Assembly (NCBI GenBank): GCA_963787135.1
Contig: CAWBBW010000035.1
Coordinates: forward strand, 62,001-126,000
Length of the DNA: 64,000 nt
Reading direction: 5' to 3'
DNA from: Roseiarcus sp963787135
GTDB lineage: Bacteria; Pseudomonadota; Alphaproteobacteria; Rhizobiales; Beijerinckiaceae
The notes below the pieces were generated by a model that saw only the letters and a list, made by a program, of their open reading frames with translations, searched no databases and was not told the DNA's origin. This document shows positions 1 through 7,930 of this stretch, in pieces (the first letter of the stretch is position 1; each line of letters starts with the position of its first letter). A program made the position numbers and the translations under genes.

Positions 1-982
1 GCGGATTGCCCGCCTTCGACACGCCCTGCTCGTGCTCGATCTTTCCGCTTCGCCAGGGCGACGGCGTGAGGCCGGGGTAAGCGCCCGCCTGCCGGCGGTT
101 GGCGAAGGAGCGGCAAAGTCCTTCGGTCCAGAGGGAAGCGGCGAACTCCGGCCCGACGCCCCTCAGGCTCATGAGCAGGGCGACAGGCGAAGGCTGCGCC
201 TCGACGGGCGCAGTTGCGTCCTTTCTTCGGCTTTCGGCGAGCCGGGCGAGCAGCCTGTCGCGGGCGTCCTCGACCGCCTTGATCTGCTCGAGCAGCAATT
301 CGAGCCGGTCGAGTTCGCGCTCGATCTGCGCTTTCAGATGCGGCCCGAGCGGCCGGCCATCGCCCGTGCGCAGCTCGACGAGCCGCTTGCGGCGCTCGCG
401 GCGCAACGGTTCATAGTCTCCCACCCCCTGCGAGAACAGCAGTCCCTTGATCCGGTTGACGTGCCGAATCCGCTCCTCGATCAGTTCGGCGCGCTCGCGA
501 CACATCCGCCGCTCGTCCTCCGCCTCGGGCGTCGGCGGCCGCACCATCGAGCAGACCCGGGGTTCGCCGCGCTTAAAGGCGAGCAACGCGCGCAGCAGCC
601 CCTCGCCGTCGATCCGGTCCGTCTTGGCCCGCCGTCGCCGGCGCGGCGCCGCCACCGAGGCCGCGTCGACCACGTGGCTCTCGCATCCCTCCTCCTCCAG
701 GACCCGATGGAGCCAGAAGCCGTCCAGCCCCGCTTCCTGGATCACGATGATCGGATGGCTCGTCCCGGTTCGCGCCAGAGCTTTGTGTCTGAGCTCAGCC
801 AGTCGAGCGAGCAACGCGCAAACATCGCCCGCCTTGATCACGCGCTTCGACAACTTCTCGCCGGTCCCCGGCGACAGCGAAGTGACAAGCCACGTCGAAC
901 GGCTGAGTTCCAACGAAACGAAAATTGCGCCAAGCTGCGAATGGATAGCGGCGGTTTGTGGGAAAGGACGGTCAAGCGACAT
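1..982 (-). CDS. IS110-family transposase, C-terminus beyond the window edge
   Basis: This frame is open on the minus strand from an ATG at 982 to the first base of the window, giving 327 visible codons without a stop. It was recognised by reading the minus strand directly. Features of the DEDD-type IS110 recombinase are an early VSLELSRSTW strand, the segment QEAGLDGFWLHRVL, the motif KTDRIDGEGLLRAL, and a C-terminal Transposase_20-like part with GVGPEFAASLW and GAYPGLTPSPWRSGK. IS110 enzymes insert the element through RNA-guided recombination; the family assignment is firm and the subgroup is not. The first D of the DEDD set appears as E in the N-terminal motif. The other end of the element is outside the window. 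Confidence 0.9.
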   Translation of the reverse strand, partial: MSLDRPFPQTAAIHSQLGAIFVSLELSRSTWLVTSLSPGTGEKLSKRVIKAGDVCALLARLAELRHKALARTGTSHPIIVIQEAGLDGFWLHRVLEEEGCESHVVDAASVAAPRRRRRAKTDRIDGEGLLRALLAFKRGEPRVCSMVRPPTPEAEDERRMCRERAELIEERIRHVNRIKGLLFSQGVGDYEPLRRERRKRLVELRTGDGRPLGPHLKAQIERELDRLELLLEQIKAVEDARDRLLARLAESRRKDATAPVEAQPSPVALLMSLRGVGPEFAASLWTEGLCRSFANRRQAGAYPGLTPSPWRSGKIEHEQGVSKAGNP

Positions 983-1109
983 CGGTCGTCTCCAGAGTGG
1001 TGGATAGGCAACCCCAGTCTGACCAAAGACCGGCCGCTATCCACCCCATGGAATCTTCGCTGCGCTCGCAATGACGGGTTGAACTGTTTGGCGCCCTGCA
1101 ATGACGAGC
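983..1109 (-). other. Non-coding leader of the IS110 copy, with a hairpin and short repeats
   Basis: This is the stretch upstream of the transposase start, ending at the Rieske gene. It contains a perfect 9-bp inverted repeat, GGTGGATAG at 999-1007 and CTATCCACC at 1037-1045, enclosing a 29-base loop. In IS110-subgroup elements the 5' non-coding end is known to encode the bridge RNA, so this hairpin could be part of such an RNA or of the element end; that is inference. Farther out, GCAATGACG occurs twice (about 1069 and 1098) beside a run of the kind CGCTGCGCTCGCAATGACG, which looks like a dispersed intergenic repeat rather than the IS itself. Confidence 0.4.
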
Positions 1110-1427
1110 TCAGGCGACCTTCAGCAAGATGCGCCCGCCCTCGACCTTCACCGGAAAAGTTTCCAGATTGACGCAGGCAGGAGCGCCCTTGGCTTCGCCG
1201 GTAGTGAAGTCGAAGCGGCCGTTGTGCATCGGGCATTCGATGATCGTTCCCTGAACGAAACCGTCGGCGAGTTCGACCTGTTCGTGCGTGCAATGGCCGT
1301 CGGTGGCGAAGTAGCGCCCATCCGGCGTCCGGTAGAGCGCGTATTGGCGGCCGTCGTGCTCGAACGGCGCGACGTCTTCCGGCGCAACGCTATCGGCCGC
1401 CCCCGCGTCGATCCAGGTCTCGCTCAT
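1110..1427 (-). CDS. mocE: Rieske-type [2Fe-2S] ferredoxin, MocE-like
   Basis: A 105-residue soluble protein made of one Rieske domain. The two cluster-binding boxes are visible as C46-T-H48 and C65-P-M-H68, which should hold a [2Fe-2S] cluster. Such proteins pass electrons to an oxygenase. The start is an ATG at 1427 with GGAGG just upstream. It lies 14 bp behind the desaturase-like gene in the same direction, so the two probably form an oxygenase plus ferredoxin pair as mocD and mocE do in rhizobial rhizopine catabolism. The symbol is given by family resemblance and context; a general Rieske ferredoxin of another oxygenase is the alternative. Confidence 0.8.
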   Translation of the reverse strand: MSETWIDAGAADSVAPEDVAPFEHDGRQYALYRTPDGRYFATDGHCTHEQVELADGFVQGTIIECPMHNGRFDFTTGEAKGAPACVNLETFPVKVEGGRILLKVA

Positions 1428-1441
1428 CCCCGATCCTCCAG

Positions 1442-2536
1442 TCACGCTTTCGCCGCCGCTGAGGCAGGCGCCCGTGCGCGGCGGTCGGGCAGAGGCGTCG
1501 CCGCGGCCGGAAGCTCGCGCTTCACGAAATAGCTCGGCTCCCGAAGCTGCCGGATCACCGTCGGGATGATCTCCCGATACGCGGTGATCGTGTTCGGATA
1601 GGGCGTCGGGCACTGCGACTTGATCTTCTCGTGCAGCGCCGGGAGCGCGTGATACGGGATCAGGGGAAATATGTGATGCTCGACATGATAGTTCATGTTC
1701 CAGTAGAGGAACCGGAAGATGGGGTTCATGTAGACAGTGCGCGAATTGAGCCGGTGGTCGACCACGTCCTCGGCGAGACCCAGATGCTGGGTCGCGCCGA
1801 AGAACAGCACAAGCCACGCGCCGTAGAAGGACGGGAGACCGATTAACATGGCGGGCAGGATCGAGCGGGACCAAACGCAGGCGACGATTACGGCCGCGTA
1901 GATCGCCAGATAGATGCGCGCCTTGCGATAGACCTTGAGCCGCTCGCTCTCGGGAACGTAGGTTTGTTCCTCGGGGTCGAGGCGACCGCCCGCATGCAGG
2001 AAGAGCTTGCGGAAGAAGGCTAGGCCGCCTTTCAGCGCAAAGATGTTCAAGAGCAGCGAGACGACGTCGGGCGGGCGCGGCGTGAGGATCTCGGGATCGC
2101 GGCCGACAATGATCGTGTCGGTGTGGTGGCGGGTGTGGCTCCAGCGCCAGATTTCCGGCTCGCGCATGACCATGAAGCAGGCGATCTCGTAAACCGCGTC
2201 GTTCATCCATTTCGTCTTGAAGGCCGTGCGATGACCGCATTCATGCCAGCGGCTGTCGGAGGAGCCGCCGTAGATCGCGCCATAAATGATGAAGAACGGA
2301 ACGGCGGCCCAACTTCCCCAAAAATAAACGCCGAGGCCGCCCGTGACGATGAGCGCCCCGAACCAGATGAGCGTGTCGCGGATGGCCGGGCGGTCCTTGC
2401 GCTCCATCAGCGCCCTGAGTTCGGCGCGCGGGATCTGCGGGGCGTACCATTTCGCCGACACGAGTCCGGCTTCGACCGCCTTCTCGGCTTCAGGGCCAAG
2501 GAGACTGTAATCGCGTCTGACGAAGGCTTGGGACAT
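1442..2536 (-). CDS. mocD: Membrane fatty-acid-desaturase/hydroxylase family protein, MocD-like
   Basis: A 364-residue integral membrane di-iron oxygenase of the fatty acid desaturase superfamily. The three histidine clusters are visible: HECGH (98-102), HTRHH (134-138) and HVEHH (284-288). Hydrophobic stretches near residues 55-90 and 205-250 form membrane hairpins. The start is the ATG at 2536, preceded by a strong GGAGGAG; the frame runs further upstream but has no comparable ribosome binding site. Proteins of this type paired with a Rieske ferredoxin (MocD/MocE) are thought to demethylate the rhizopine 3-O-methyl-scyllo-inosamine. Here the pair is divergent from a LacI regulator and a sugar ABC transporter, which fits a compatible-solute or inositol-derivative pathway. 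A lipid desaturase cannot be excluded. Confidence 0.8.
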   Translation of the reverse strand: MSQAFVRRDYSLLGPEAEKAVEAGLVSAKWYAPQIPRAELRALMERKDRPAIRDTLIWFGALIVTGGLGVYFWGSWAAVPFFIIYGAIYGGSSDSRWHECGHRTAFKTKWMNDAVYEIACFMVMREPEIWRWSHTRHHTDTIIVGRDPEILTPRPPDVVSLLLNIFALKGGLAFFRKLFLHAGGRLDPEEQTYVPESERLKVYRKARIYLAIYAAVIVACVWSRSILPAMLIGLPSFYGAWLVLFFGATQHLGLAEDVVDHRLNSRTVYMNPIFRFLYWNMNYHVEHHIFPLIPYHALPALHEKIKSQCPTPYPNTITAYREIIPTVIRQLREPSYFVKRELPAAATPLPDRRARAPASAAAKA

Positions 2537-2706
2537 CCGTCTCCTCCTCGCATGCGGGCCGGACTGGTCGCCGGGGCCTGCGCTGAAGCGAACGGTACCG
2601 GCAACCCCGCTGCGACTCAACGTCCCACTTTCATTTTCTATCATAATCCATCATCGTCCCTTGGGACCGCTGTTGCATTTTGCCTCAAACCCTGCGGAGC
2701 CGAGCC
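2537..2706. promoter_or_regulatory. Divergent promoter region between the moc-like genes and the LacI regulator
   Basis: A 170-bp intergenic region between two divergent starts. It is locally AT-rich at 2625-2655, unlike its surroundings. It contains the interrupted palindrome GTCCC-TT-GGGAC at 2656-2667 and an earlier CGTCCC at about 2620. A LacI-family operator in this region would be expected, but no experimentally known operator sequence is recognised. Confidence 0.4.
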
Positions 2707-3735
2707 ATGAGCCGCCGCCCCACCATCGCCGATCTCGCGCGGGCCGCCGGCGTCAGCGTCGCCACCGTCGACCGGGTGCTCAACGCCCGCCACCGCGTGC
2801 GCGAGCCGACCGCCGAGCGCGTCATCAGGGCGGCCGACGGGATCGGCTATCATGCCGCAGCGCTGCTGAGGAATCGCACGCGCGCCGACCTGCCGGAGCG
2901 CACGTTTTCCTTTCTGCTGCAGCGGCAGGACGCGTTCTATGCGCAGTTCGGCGCCGACCTCGCCGCAGCGACCCGTGCGCTCCCGGGGTTTCGCGGCAAA
3001 CCGGTCGTCGATTTCGCGCCGGACCTTTCGCCCGCCGTCGTCGCCGAGCGCCTGCTCGGGCTCGGCGAGCGCGCGCACGCGGTCGCCATCGTCTCGGTCG
3101 ATCACCCGCGCGTCAGCGACGCGATCGCGACCTTGCGCGCGCGCGGCGTGCCGACCTTCGCCATTCTGACCGAACTCGGGGCCGAGGCCGCAGCGCCCTA
3201 TATCGGCCGGGACAACCGCAAGGAGGGGCGCACCGCGGCCTGGCTCATCGCCAAGGCTGCGCGGCGACCAGGCAAGGTCGGCATCATCCTCGGCAGTCAC
3301 CGGTTTCTCTGTCAGGAGATCGCCGAGATTTCCTTCCGCGCCTACTTGCGCGAAAACGCGCCGGAGTTCACGCTGCTCGAGCCGCTGGTCAATCTCGAGG
3401 ATCCGCGCATCGCCTATGCAGCGACCCAGGACATGATCGCCACTCACCGCGATCTCGTCGGGCTCTATATCTGTGGCGGGGGAACGGAAGGCGTGATCGA
3501 CGGCGCCCGCGACGACCCCGACGCAGGCGGCCTTGCGATCGTCTGCAACGAATTGACCCCGAAATCCCGCGCCGGGCTCATCGACGGCGTCCTGACCGCT
3601 GTGATCTCGACGCCGACGTCGCTGCTCGCCGAGCGTGCGCTTGCCGCAATGGCGGGCTCGATCGGCTCCACGCACGAGACGGTTCAGAGCCCGGTCTACG
3701 TTCCGTTCGAGCTCTATCTTCCCACCAACATATGA
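2707..3735 (+). CDS. LacI-family transcriptional regulator
   Basis: A 342-residue regulator. The N-terminal helix-turn-helix TIADLARAAGVSVATVDRVL (about residues 5-24) is the classic LacI DNA-binding element, followed by a hinge and a periplasmic-binding-protein-like sugar-sensing domain (type 1, as in RbsR-like proteins). The ATG at 2707 places the helix-turn-helix at the usual position; an in-frame start 27 bases upstream would add an unneeded leader. It is transcribed away from mocDE-like genes and into the binding protein and transporter, so it very likely controls both arms in response to the transported sugar or cyclitol. The ligand is not deducible. Confidence 0.88.
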   Translation: MSRRPTIADLARAAGVSVATVDRVLNARHRVREPTAERVIRAADGIGYHAAALLRNRTRADLPERTFSFLLQRQDAFYAQFGADLAAATRALPGFRGKPVVDFAPDLSPAVVAERLLGLGERAHAVAIVSVDHPRVSDAIATLRARGVPTFAILTELGAEAAAPYIGRDNRKEGRTAAWLIAKAARRPGKVGIILGSHRFLCQEIAEISFRAYLRENAPEFTLLEPLVNLEDPRIAYAATQDMIATHRDLVGLYICGGGTEGVIDGARDDPDAGGLAIVCNELTPKSRAGLIDGVLTAVISTPTSLLAERALAAMAGSIGSTHETVQSPVYVPFELYLPTNI

Positions 3736-3966
3736 GGGTCGTGGCTTGCAAATTCTTGCAAGACGCGCGCCGGGAGCGCTGCCCGCCGCACTGTCGGCCG
3801 AACTCGAGCGCCCATTTCAATTTTAGAACGATTATTCCGATCTTGATTATGATTGGAACGTTTGTTACACAATCGAGCGTCGCCCGCGCCTGACCGGTCA
3901 AAGAGGCCGGCGGCATGACAGGAAACCAACGGCGCCCGACCGGCGCCGACCAGGGAGGTAACCGAC
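3736..3966 (+). promoter_or_regulatory. Promoter and operator region of the sugar ABC transporter
   Basis: A 231-bp gap between regulator and binding-protein gene. Bases 3811-3870 are AT-rich against the high-GC background. They hold an imperfect inverted repeat, TTCCGATC (3835-3842) and GATTGGAA (3851-3858), and a GGAACGTTT containing the central AACGTT often seen in LacI-type operators. A strong GGGAGG ribosome site lies just before the next gene. Promoter and operator roles are inferred. Confidence 0.4.
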
Positions 3967-4896
3967 ATGAAACGTATACTGATCGCGCTCGCCGCCGCTA
4001 CTGTACTTTCGAACGCCGCCTTCGCCGCCAAGATCGGCGTCTCGATGGACAAGTTCGACGACAATTTCCTCACCGTGCTGCGCAACGGCATGGCCGACTA
4101 CGCCAAGACCCAGCCGGGCGTGACGTTGCAGATCGAAGACGCCAAGGACGACGTCTCGAAGCAATTGAGTCAGGTTCAGAACTTCATCGCCAATGGCGTA
4201 GACGCCATCATTGTCAACCCCGTCGACACCAGCGCCACAGCCGCGATCACCAAGGCCGCCGCTGACGCCGGCGTCCCCCTCGTCTACGTCAACCGCGAGC
4301 CCGCCGACGTTGAAAAGCTCGGGCCGAAGGCGGCCTTCGTCGCCTCGAACGAGGCCGAGTCCGGCACGCTCGAGACCAAGGCGATCTGCAAGCTGCTCGG
4401 TGGCAAGGGCAACATTCTCGTCATCGAAGGCCAGCTCTCGAACCAGGCCGCGGTCCAGCGCACCAAGGATATCCATGAGGTCATCGCGACGCCGGACTGC
4501 AGCGGCATCAAGATCATCGCCGAGCAGACCGGGGAATGGGACCGCACCAAGGGCCAGAACCTGATGACCAACTGGCTGTCGAAGGGCATGAAGTTCGACG
4601 CCGTCGTCTCCAACAACGACGAAATGGCGATCGGCGCGATCCAGGCGATGAAATCCGCCGGGCTCGACACCAAGGCCGCGGTCGTCGGCGGAGTCGACGC
4701 GACGCAGGACGCGCTCGCCTCGATGAAGGCGGGCGACCTCAAGGTTACCGTGTTCCAGGACGCCGCCGGCCAGGGCAAGGGCGCGGTCGACGCGGCTCTG
4801 GCGCTCGCCGGGGGCAAAGCGGTCGACAAGAAGGTCTATATCCCCTTCCAGCTCGTGACCCCGGCCAACATGGATCAGTTCATCAAGAAGAACTGA
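3967..4896 (+). CDS. Periplasmic sugar-binding protein of an ABC transporter (rhizopine/inositol-binding type)
   Basis: A 309-residue substrate-binding protein of the RbsB/MocB type. The signal peptide covers about residues 1-20 (positively charged start, hydrophobic core, NAAFAA cleavage zone). The mature part begins KIGVSMDKFDDNF and carries the two-lobe type 1 fold, with NPVDTSATAAI and DEMAIGAIQAMKSAGL typical of the family. It captures a sugar or cyclitol in the periplasm for the ATPase and permease encoded downstream. It is separated from the ATPase by two stem-loops, which suggests it is made in excess. Proteins annotated as rhizopine-binding protein resemble it closely, but ribose or inositol are equally possible ligands. 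Confidence 0.88.
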   Translation: MKRILIALAAATVLSNAAFAAKIGVSMDKFDDNFLTVLRNGMADYAKTQPGVTLQIEDAKDDVSKQLSQVQNFIANGVDAIIVNPVDTSATAAITKAAADAGVPLVYVNREPADVEKLGPKAAFVASNEAESGTLETKAICKLLGGKGNILVIEGQLSNQAAVQRTKDIHEVIATPDCSGIKIIAEQTGEWDRTKGQNLMTNWLSKGMKFDAVVSNNDEMAIGAIQAMKSAGLDTKAAVVGGVDATQDALASMKAGDLKVTVFQDAAGQGKGAVDAALALAGGKAVDKKVYIPFQLVTPANMDQFIKKN

Positions 4897-4919
4897 TCCG
4901 CGGAACCGATCGGCCTCGC

Positions 4920-4951
4920 GCCTTCCCGCCCGCTCGCCCTGGCGGGAAGGC
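4920..4951 (+). terminator. Stem-loop between binding protein and ATPase (first)
   Basis: An 11-bp perfect stem: CCTTCCCGCC at 4921-4930 pairs with GGCGGGAAGG at 4941-4950, extended by G4920-C4951, with a 10-base loop. No U-tract follows. It could be a partial terminator or an mRNA-stabilising hairpin that raises binding-protein output relative to the transporter. Confidence 0.5.
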
Positions 4952-4957
4952 CGCGGC

Positions 4958-4990
4958 GCCGGAGGTTGCGGCTTTGCGCCCGCCTCCGGC
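4958..4990 (+). terminator. Stem-loop between binding protein and ATPase (second)
   Basis: GCCGGAGG at 4958-4965 pairs with CCTCCGGC at 4983-4990 around a 17-base loop. It lies a few bases after the first hairpin in the same 182-bp gap. Tandem hairpins in this position are common in binding-protein-dependent transporter operons. Confidence 0.45.
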
Positions 4991-5078
4991 ATTTCGCCGA
5001 GCTTTGTGATAGGAATCGCTCGACCCCCTCGGAGAAGGGCCGCGCTTAAATTTGAGCAATCGTTAGGGACGGAGCGCC

Positions 5079-7685
5079 ATGGCGACCATCAGCCCGTCAA
5101 CCGCCGAGATCGTCCGGCAGAGCGGCGCCGTCCCTGGCGCCGAATATCTGCTCGAAGTCGCCAACGTCCGCAAAGCCTTTCCCGGCGTTCTCGCCCTCGA
5201 CGACGTGTCGTTCCGCCTGAAGCGTGGCCATGTGCACGCGCTGATGGGCGAGAATGGCGCCGGCAAATCGACGCTGATGAAAATCATCGCCGGCATCTAC
5301 ACGCCCGATTCCGGCTCGTTCAAGCTGAAGGGCCAGGAGATCAAGCTGACGTCGCCGCTCGACGCGCTGCGCTACGGCATCGCCATGATCCATCAGGAGC
5401 TCAACCTGATGGCCTATATGACGGTCGCCGAAAACGTCTGGATCCGCCGCGAACCCCTGAACGCGCTCGGCTTCGTGCGGCATGAGGAGATGCGGCGCCG
5501 GACGCAGGAGCTGTTCGAGCGGCTCGACATTCCGCTCGACCCCGAGGCGGAAGTGCGCGACCTCTCGGTCGCCAACCGGCAGATGATCGAGATCGCCAAG
5601 GCGGTCAGCTACGATTCCGACATTCTGATCATGGACGAGCCGACCTCGGCGCTGACCGACCGCGAAGTGGAGCATCTCTTCAAGATCATCCGGACGCTGA
5701 AGGCCCAGGGCAAGGGCATCGTCTACATCACCCACAAGATGAACGAGCTCTTCGAGATCGCCGACGAGGTGTCGGTGTTCCGCGATGGCCATTTCGTCGG
5801 CGAGCACGCTGCAGCGGACGTCACGCGCGACCAGATCATCCAGCTCATGGTCGGACGCGAAATCACCCAGATGTTCCCCAAGGAAACTGTGCCGATCGGC
5901 GAGGTCACGCTCTCGGTCAAGAACCTGACCCTCGAGGGACGCTTTCGCGACATCTCCTTCGATCTGCGCAAGGGCGAGATTTTGGGCTTCGCCGGCCTTG
6001 TCGGCTCGGGGCGCAGCAACGTCGCCGAGACCCTGTTCGGCGTCACGCCAGCAACATCCGGCACGATCGCAATCGACGGCCGGGAGATCGCGGTCACGAA
6101 CCCCGGCGTCGCGATGGACGCGGGGCTCGCGTTCCTGACCGAGGACCGGAAGGAGAGCGGCTGCTTTCTGCTGCTCGACGTGATGGCCAACATGCAGATC
6201 GCGCTTCTGCGCCACGGCCATGCGGTCGGCGGATTCGTCAAGGAGCGCGAGATCGAGGCGCTCTGCCAGCAGCAGAAGCAGCGGCTTCGGGTGCGGACCC
6301 CCGATCTCCAGGAGCCCGTGCTCAATCTCTCCGGCGGCAATCAGCAGAAAGTGCTGATTGCCCGCTGGCTGATGACGAAGCCGCGCATCCTCATCCTCGA
6401 CGAACCGACGCGCGGCATCGACGTCGGCGCCAAGGCCGAGATTCACAAGCTCATCTCCGAGCTCGCGGGACAGGGCGTGGCGGTGATGATGATCTCGTCC
6501 GAACTGCCCGAAGTGCTCGGCATGAGCGACCGCATTCTGGTCATGCACGAGGGACGCATGACCGGCATCGTCGACCGCAAGGACGCGAAATCAGGTCAAG
6601 ATCATGGAGCTCGCGTCGCAATAGCGCGGCGGGCGAAACACGAGGAGCGGACACAAGTGGCCACCGACATCTCGACCGCCGCTCCGTCAAGCGAAGTCCA
6701 GCACGCCGGGCGCCGCCGTCTGCCGCCCGAGCTCAGTATTCTCGGCGTCCTGATCGGCATGATGCTCCTGTTCGAGGTCCTGGGCTGGATCTTCGTCGGC
6801 CAGAGCTTCATCGCCAATCCGCTGCGCCTCAAAATCATGATCCTGCAGGAGGCGGAGATCGGCATCATCGCGGTCGGCGTGACGCAGGTGATCATCATGG
6901 GCGGCATCGACCTGTCGTCCGGCTCGGTCGTCGGCGTGACAGCGATGATCGCGGCGAGCCTCGCGCAAACCGAAGGCTTCACCCACGCGATCTATCCGGG
7001 CCTGACAGGCCTCAATCCGATCTTTCCCGTGGCGGCCGGTCTTGTGTGCGGGCTCCTCATCGGGCTAATCAACGGTTCGCTGATAGCCTACACCAAAATC
7101 CCGCCTTTCATCGCGACGCTCGGCATGATGGTGTCGGCGCGCGGCGTCGCCGACTGGTACACGAACGGCCAGCCGATCGGCAATCTCGAGGATTCCTTCG
7201 CCGCCATCGGATCCGGCTGGTGGCCGGTGATCATCTTCCTCGCCGTCGCCTTCATCTTCCACATTGCGCTCCGCTACACCCGCTACGGCAAGTTCACCTA
7301 CGCGATCGGCGCGAACCCGCTGGCCGCGCGCGTCTCCGGCATCAATGTCGAGCGACACATCGCGCTCGTCTACATGATGGCGGGCCTTCTCTCGGGCCTT
7401 TCGGGCATCGTGCACACCGCGCGCGCGATCAGCGGCCAGGCCGGCGTCGGCGTCGGCTTCGAACTCGACGCCATAGCGGCGGCGGTGATCGGCGGCACCT
7501 CGCTCTCGGGCGGCGTCGGCCGCCTGACCGGAACCGTGATCGGCGCGGTCATCCTCGGCGTTCTGACCTCGGGCTTCACCTTCCTCAATGTCGACGCGCA
7601 TTACCAGGAAATCATCAAGGGCGGCGTCATCGTCGCGGCCGTGATCGCCGACCAGTACCGGCAGAGGCGTAGGCGGGGGGCTTGA
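5079..7685 (+). CDS. Sugar ABC transporter ATP-binding protein, fused in frame to its permease by a one-base shift
   Basis: As it stands this is one 868-codon frame. Residues 1 to about 505 form an RbsA/MglA-type ATPase with two nucleotide-binding domains: Walker A GENGAGKST near residue 60, Walker B LIMDEPTSAL, a second half with LSGGNQQK and LILDEPTRGID. The conserved ATPase tail (VKIMELASQ then stop at 6622-6624) is present in the neighbouring frame, directly after an AAA run at 6588-6590. Removing one A restores a normal ATPase that ends 32 bases before the permease start. So the fusion is most likely a single-base insertion, either an error or a recent mutation. The start ATG at 5079 follows a GGGACGGAG sequence. 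Confidence 0.85.
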   Translation: MATISPSTAEIVRQSGAVPGAEYLLEVANVRKAFPGVLALDDVSFRLKRGHVHALMGENGAGKSTLMKIIAGIYTPDSGSFKLKGQEIKLTSPLDALRYGIAMIHQELNLMAYMTVAENVWIRREPLNALGFVRHEEMRRRTQELFERLDIPLDPEAEVRDLSVANRQMIEIAKAVSYDSDILIMDEPTSALTDREVEHLFKIIRTLKAQGKGIVYITHKMNELFEIADEVSVFRDGHFVGEHAAADVTRDQIIQLMVGREITQMFPKETVPIGEVTLSVKNLTLEGRFRDISFDLRKGEILGFAGLVGSGRSNVAETLFGVTPATSGTIAIDGREIAVTNPGVAMDAGLAFLTEDRKESGCFLLLDVMANMQIALLRHGHAVGGFVKEREIEALCQQQKQRLRVRTPDLQEPVLNLSGGNQQKVLIARWLMTKPRILILDEPTRGIDVGAKAEIHKLISELAGQGVAVMMISSELPEVLGMSDRILVMHEGRMTGIVDRKDAKSGQDHGARVAIARRAKHEERTQVATDISTAAPSSEVQHAGRRRLPPELSILGVLIGMMLLFEVLGWIFVGQSFIANPLRLKIMILQEAEIGIIAVGVTQVIIMGGIDLSSGSVVGVTAMIAASLAQTEGFTHAIYPGLTGLNPIFPVAAGLVCGLLIGLINGSLIAYTKIPPFIATLGMMVSARGVADWYTNGQPIGNLEDSFAAIGSGWWPVIIFLAVAFIFHIALRYTRYGKFTYAIGANPLAARVSGINVERHIALVYMMAGLLSGLSGIVHTARAISGQAGVGVGFELDAIAAAVIGGTSLSGGVGRLTGTVIGAVILGVLTSGFTFLNVDAHYQEIIKGGVIVAAVIADQYRQRRRRGA
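6657..7685 (+). CDS. Sugar ABC transporter permease (RbsC type)
   Basis: The permease half of the transporter, 342 residues if started at its own GTG (6657-6659), which has a GAGGAG site at 6642-6647. It shows the many hydrophobic segments of the BPD_transp_2 family, with motifs GIDLSSGSVVG, KIPPFIATLGMM, YAIGANPLAARVSGI and GGTSLSGGVGRLTGT. It forms the membrane channel for the sugar bound by the upstream periplasmic protein. The own ribosome site shows that the ancestral gene was separate from the ATPase even though both now read as one frame. The first 50 residues before the membrane part are hydrophilic and poorly conserved. Confidence 0.87.
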   Translation: MATDISTAAPSSEVQHAGRRRLPPELSILGVLIGMMLLFEVLGWIFVGQSFIANPLRLKIMILQEAEIGIIAVGVTQVIIMGGIDLSSGSVVGVTAMIAASLAQTEGFTHAIYPGLTGLNPIFPVAAGLVCGLLIGLINGSLIAYTKIPPFIATLGMMVSARGVADWYTNGQPIGNLEDSFAAIGSGWWPVIIFLAVAFIFHIALRYTRYGKFTYAIGANPLAARVSGINVERHIALVYMMAGLLSGLSGIVHTARAISGQAGVGVGFELDAIAAAVIGGTSLSGGVGRLTGTVIGAVILGVLTSGFTFLNVDAHYQEIIKGGVIVAAVIADQYRQRRRRGA

Positions 7686-7694
7686 GATCGGCGC

Positions 7695-7930
7695 TCACAC
7701 TGTCGCGGGCGCGGCGGGCGTGGGCGTCTCCTCGAACACGTACAACGAAACCTCGAGAGTGTCCTTCGCCGTGCCCAGCGAAAGGTCCCGTTTACCGCAA
7801 GCGCGATCCGTCGGCATAGGCCTCGAAAGGGAGCTCCGAGGGTCCCCGCCTCACGGCCGCAACTTGCGTCAGCGCCGAGCCTTTGAATTCGACGGCCGCG
7901 CGGCGCCCCTTCTCACGGTCCGCGGTTCCT
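7695..7930 (-). pseudogene. Frame-disrupted C-terminal remnant of the IPT-like protein gene
   Basis: On the minus strand the sequence past the stop of the upstream 747-codon frame still reads like protein in other frames: GSALTQVAAV with LPFEAYADGSRL, then, after another shift near 7792-7794, RDLSLGTAKDTLEVSLYVFE, ending at a stop at 7695. These resemble an immunoglobulin-like IPT/TIG domain. Two indels would join the pieces to the upstream gene. They may be sequencing errors or true decay of the gene end. Confidence 0.4.

Noticed and set aside
32..1171. 379-codon plus-strand frame at the left edge
   Set aside because: It is the shadow of the minus-strand IS110 transposase, which has recognisable motifs; the plus-strand product resembles nothing.
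5097..6548. 483-codon minus-strand frame opposite the ABC ATPase
   Set aside because: His/Asp/Leu-rich shadow typical of GC-rich genes on the other strand.
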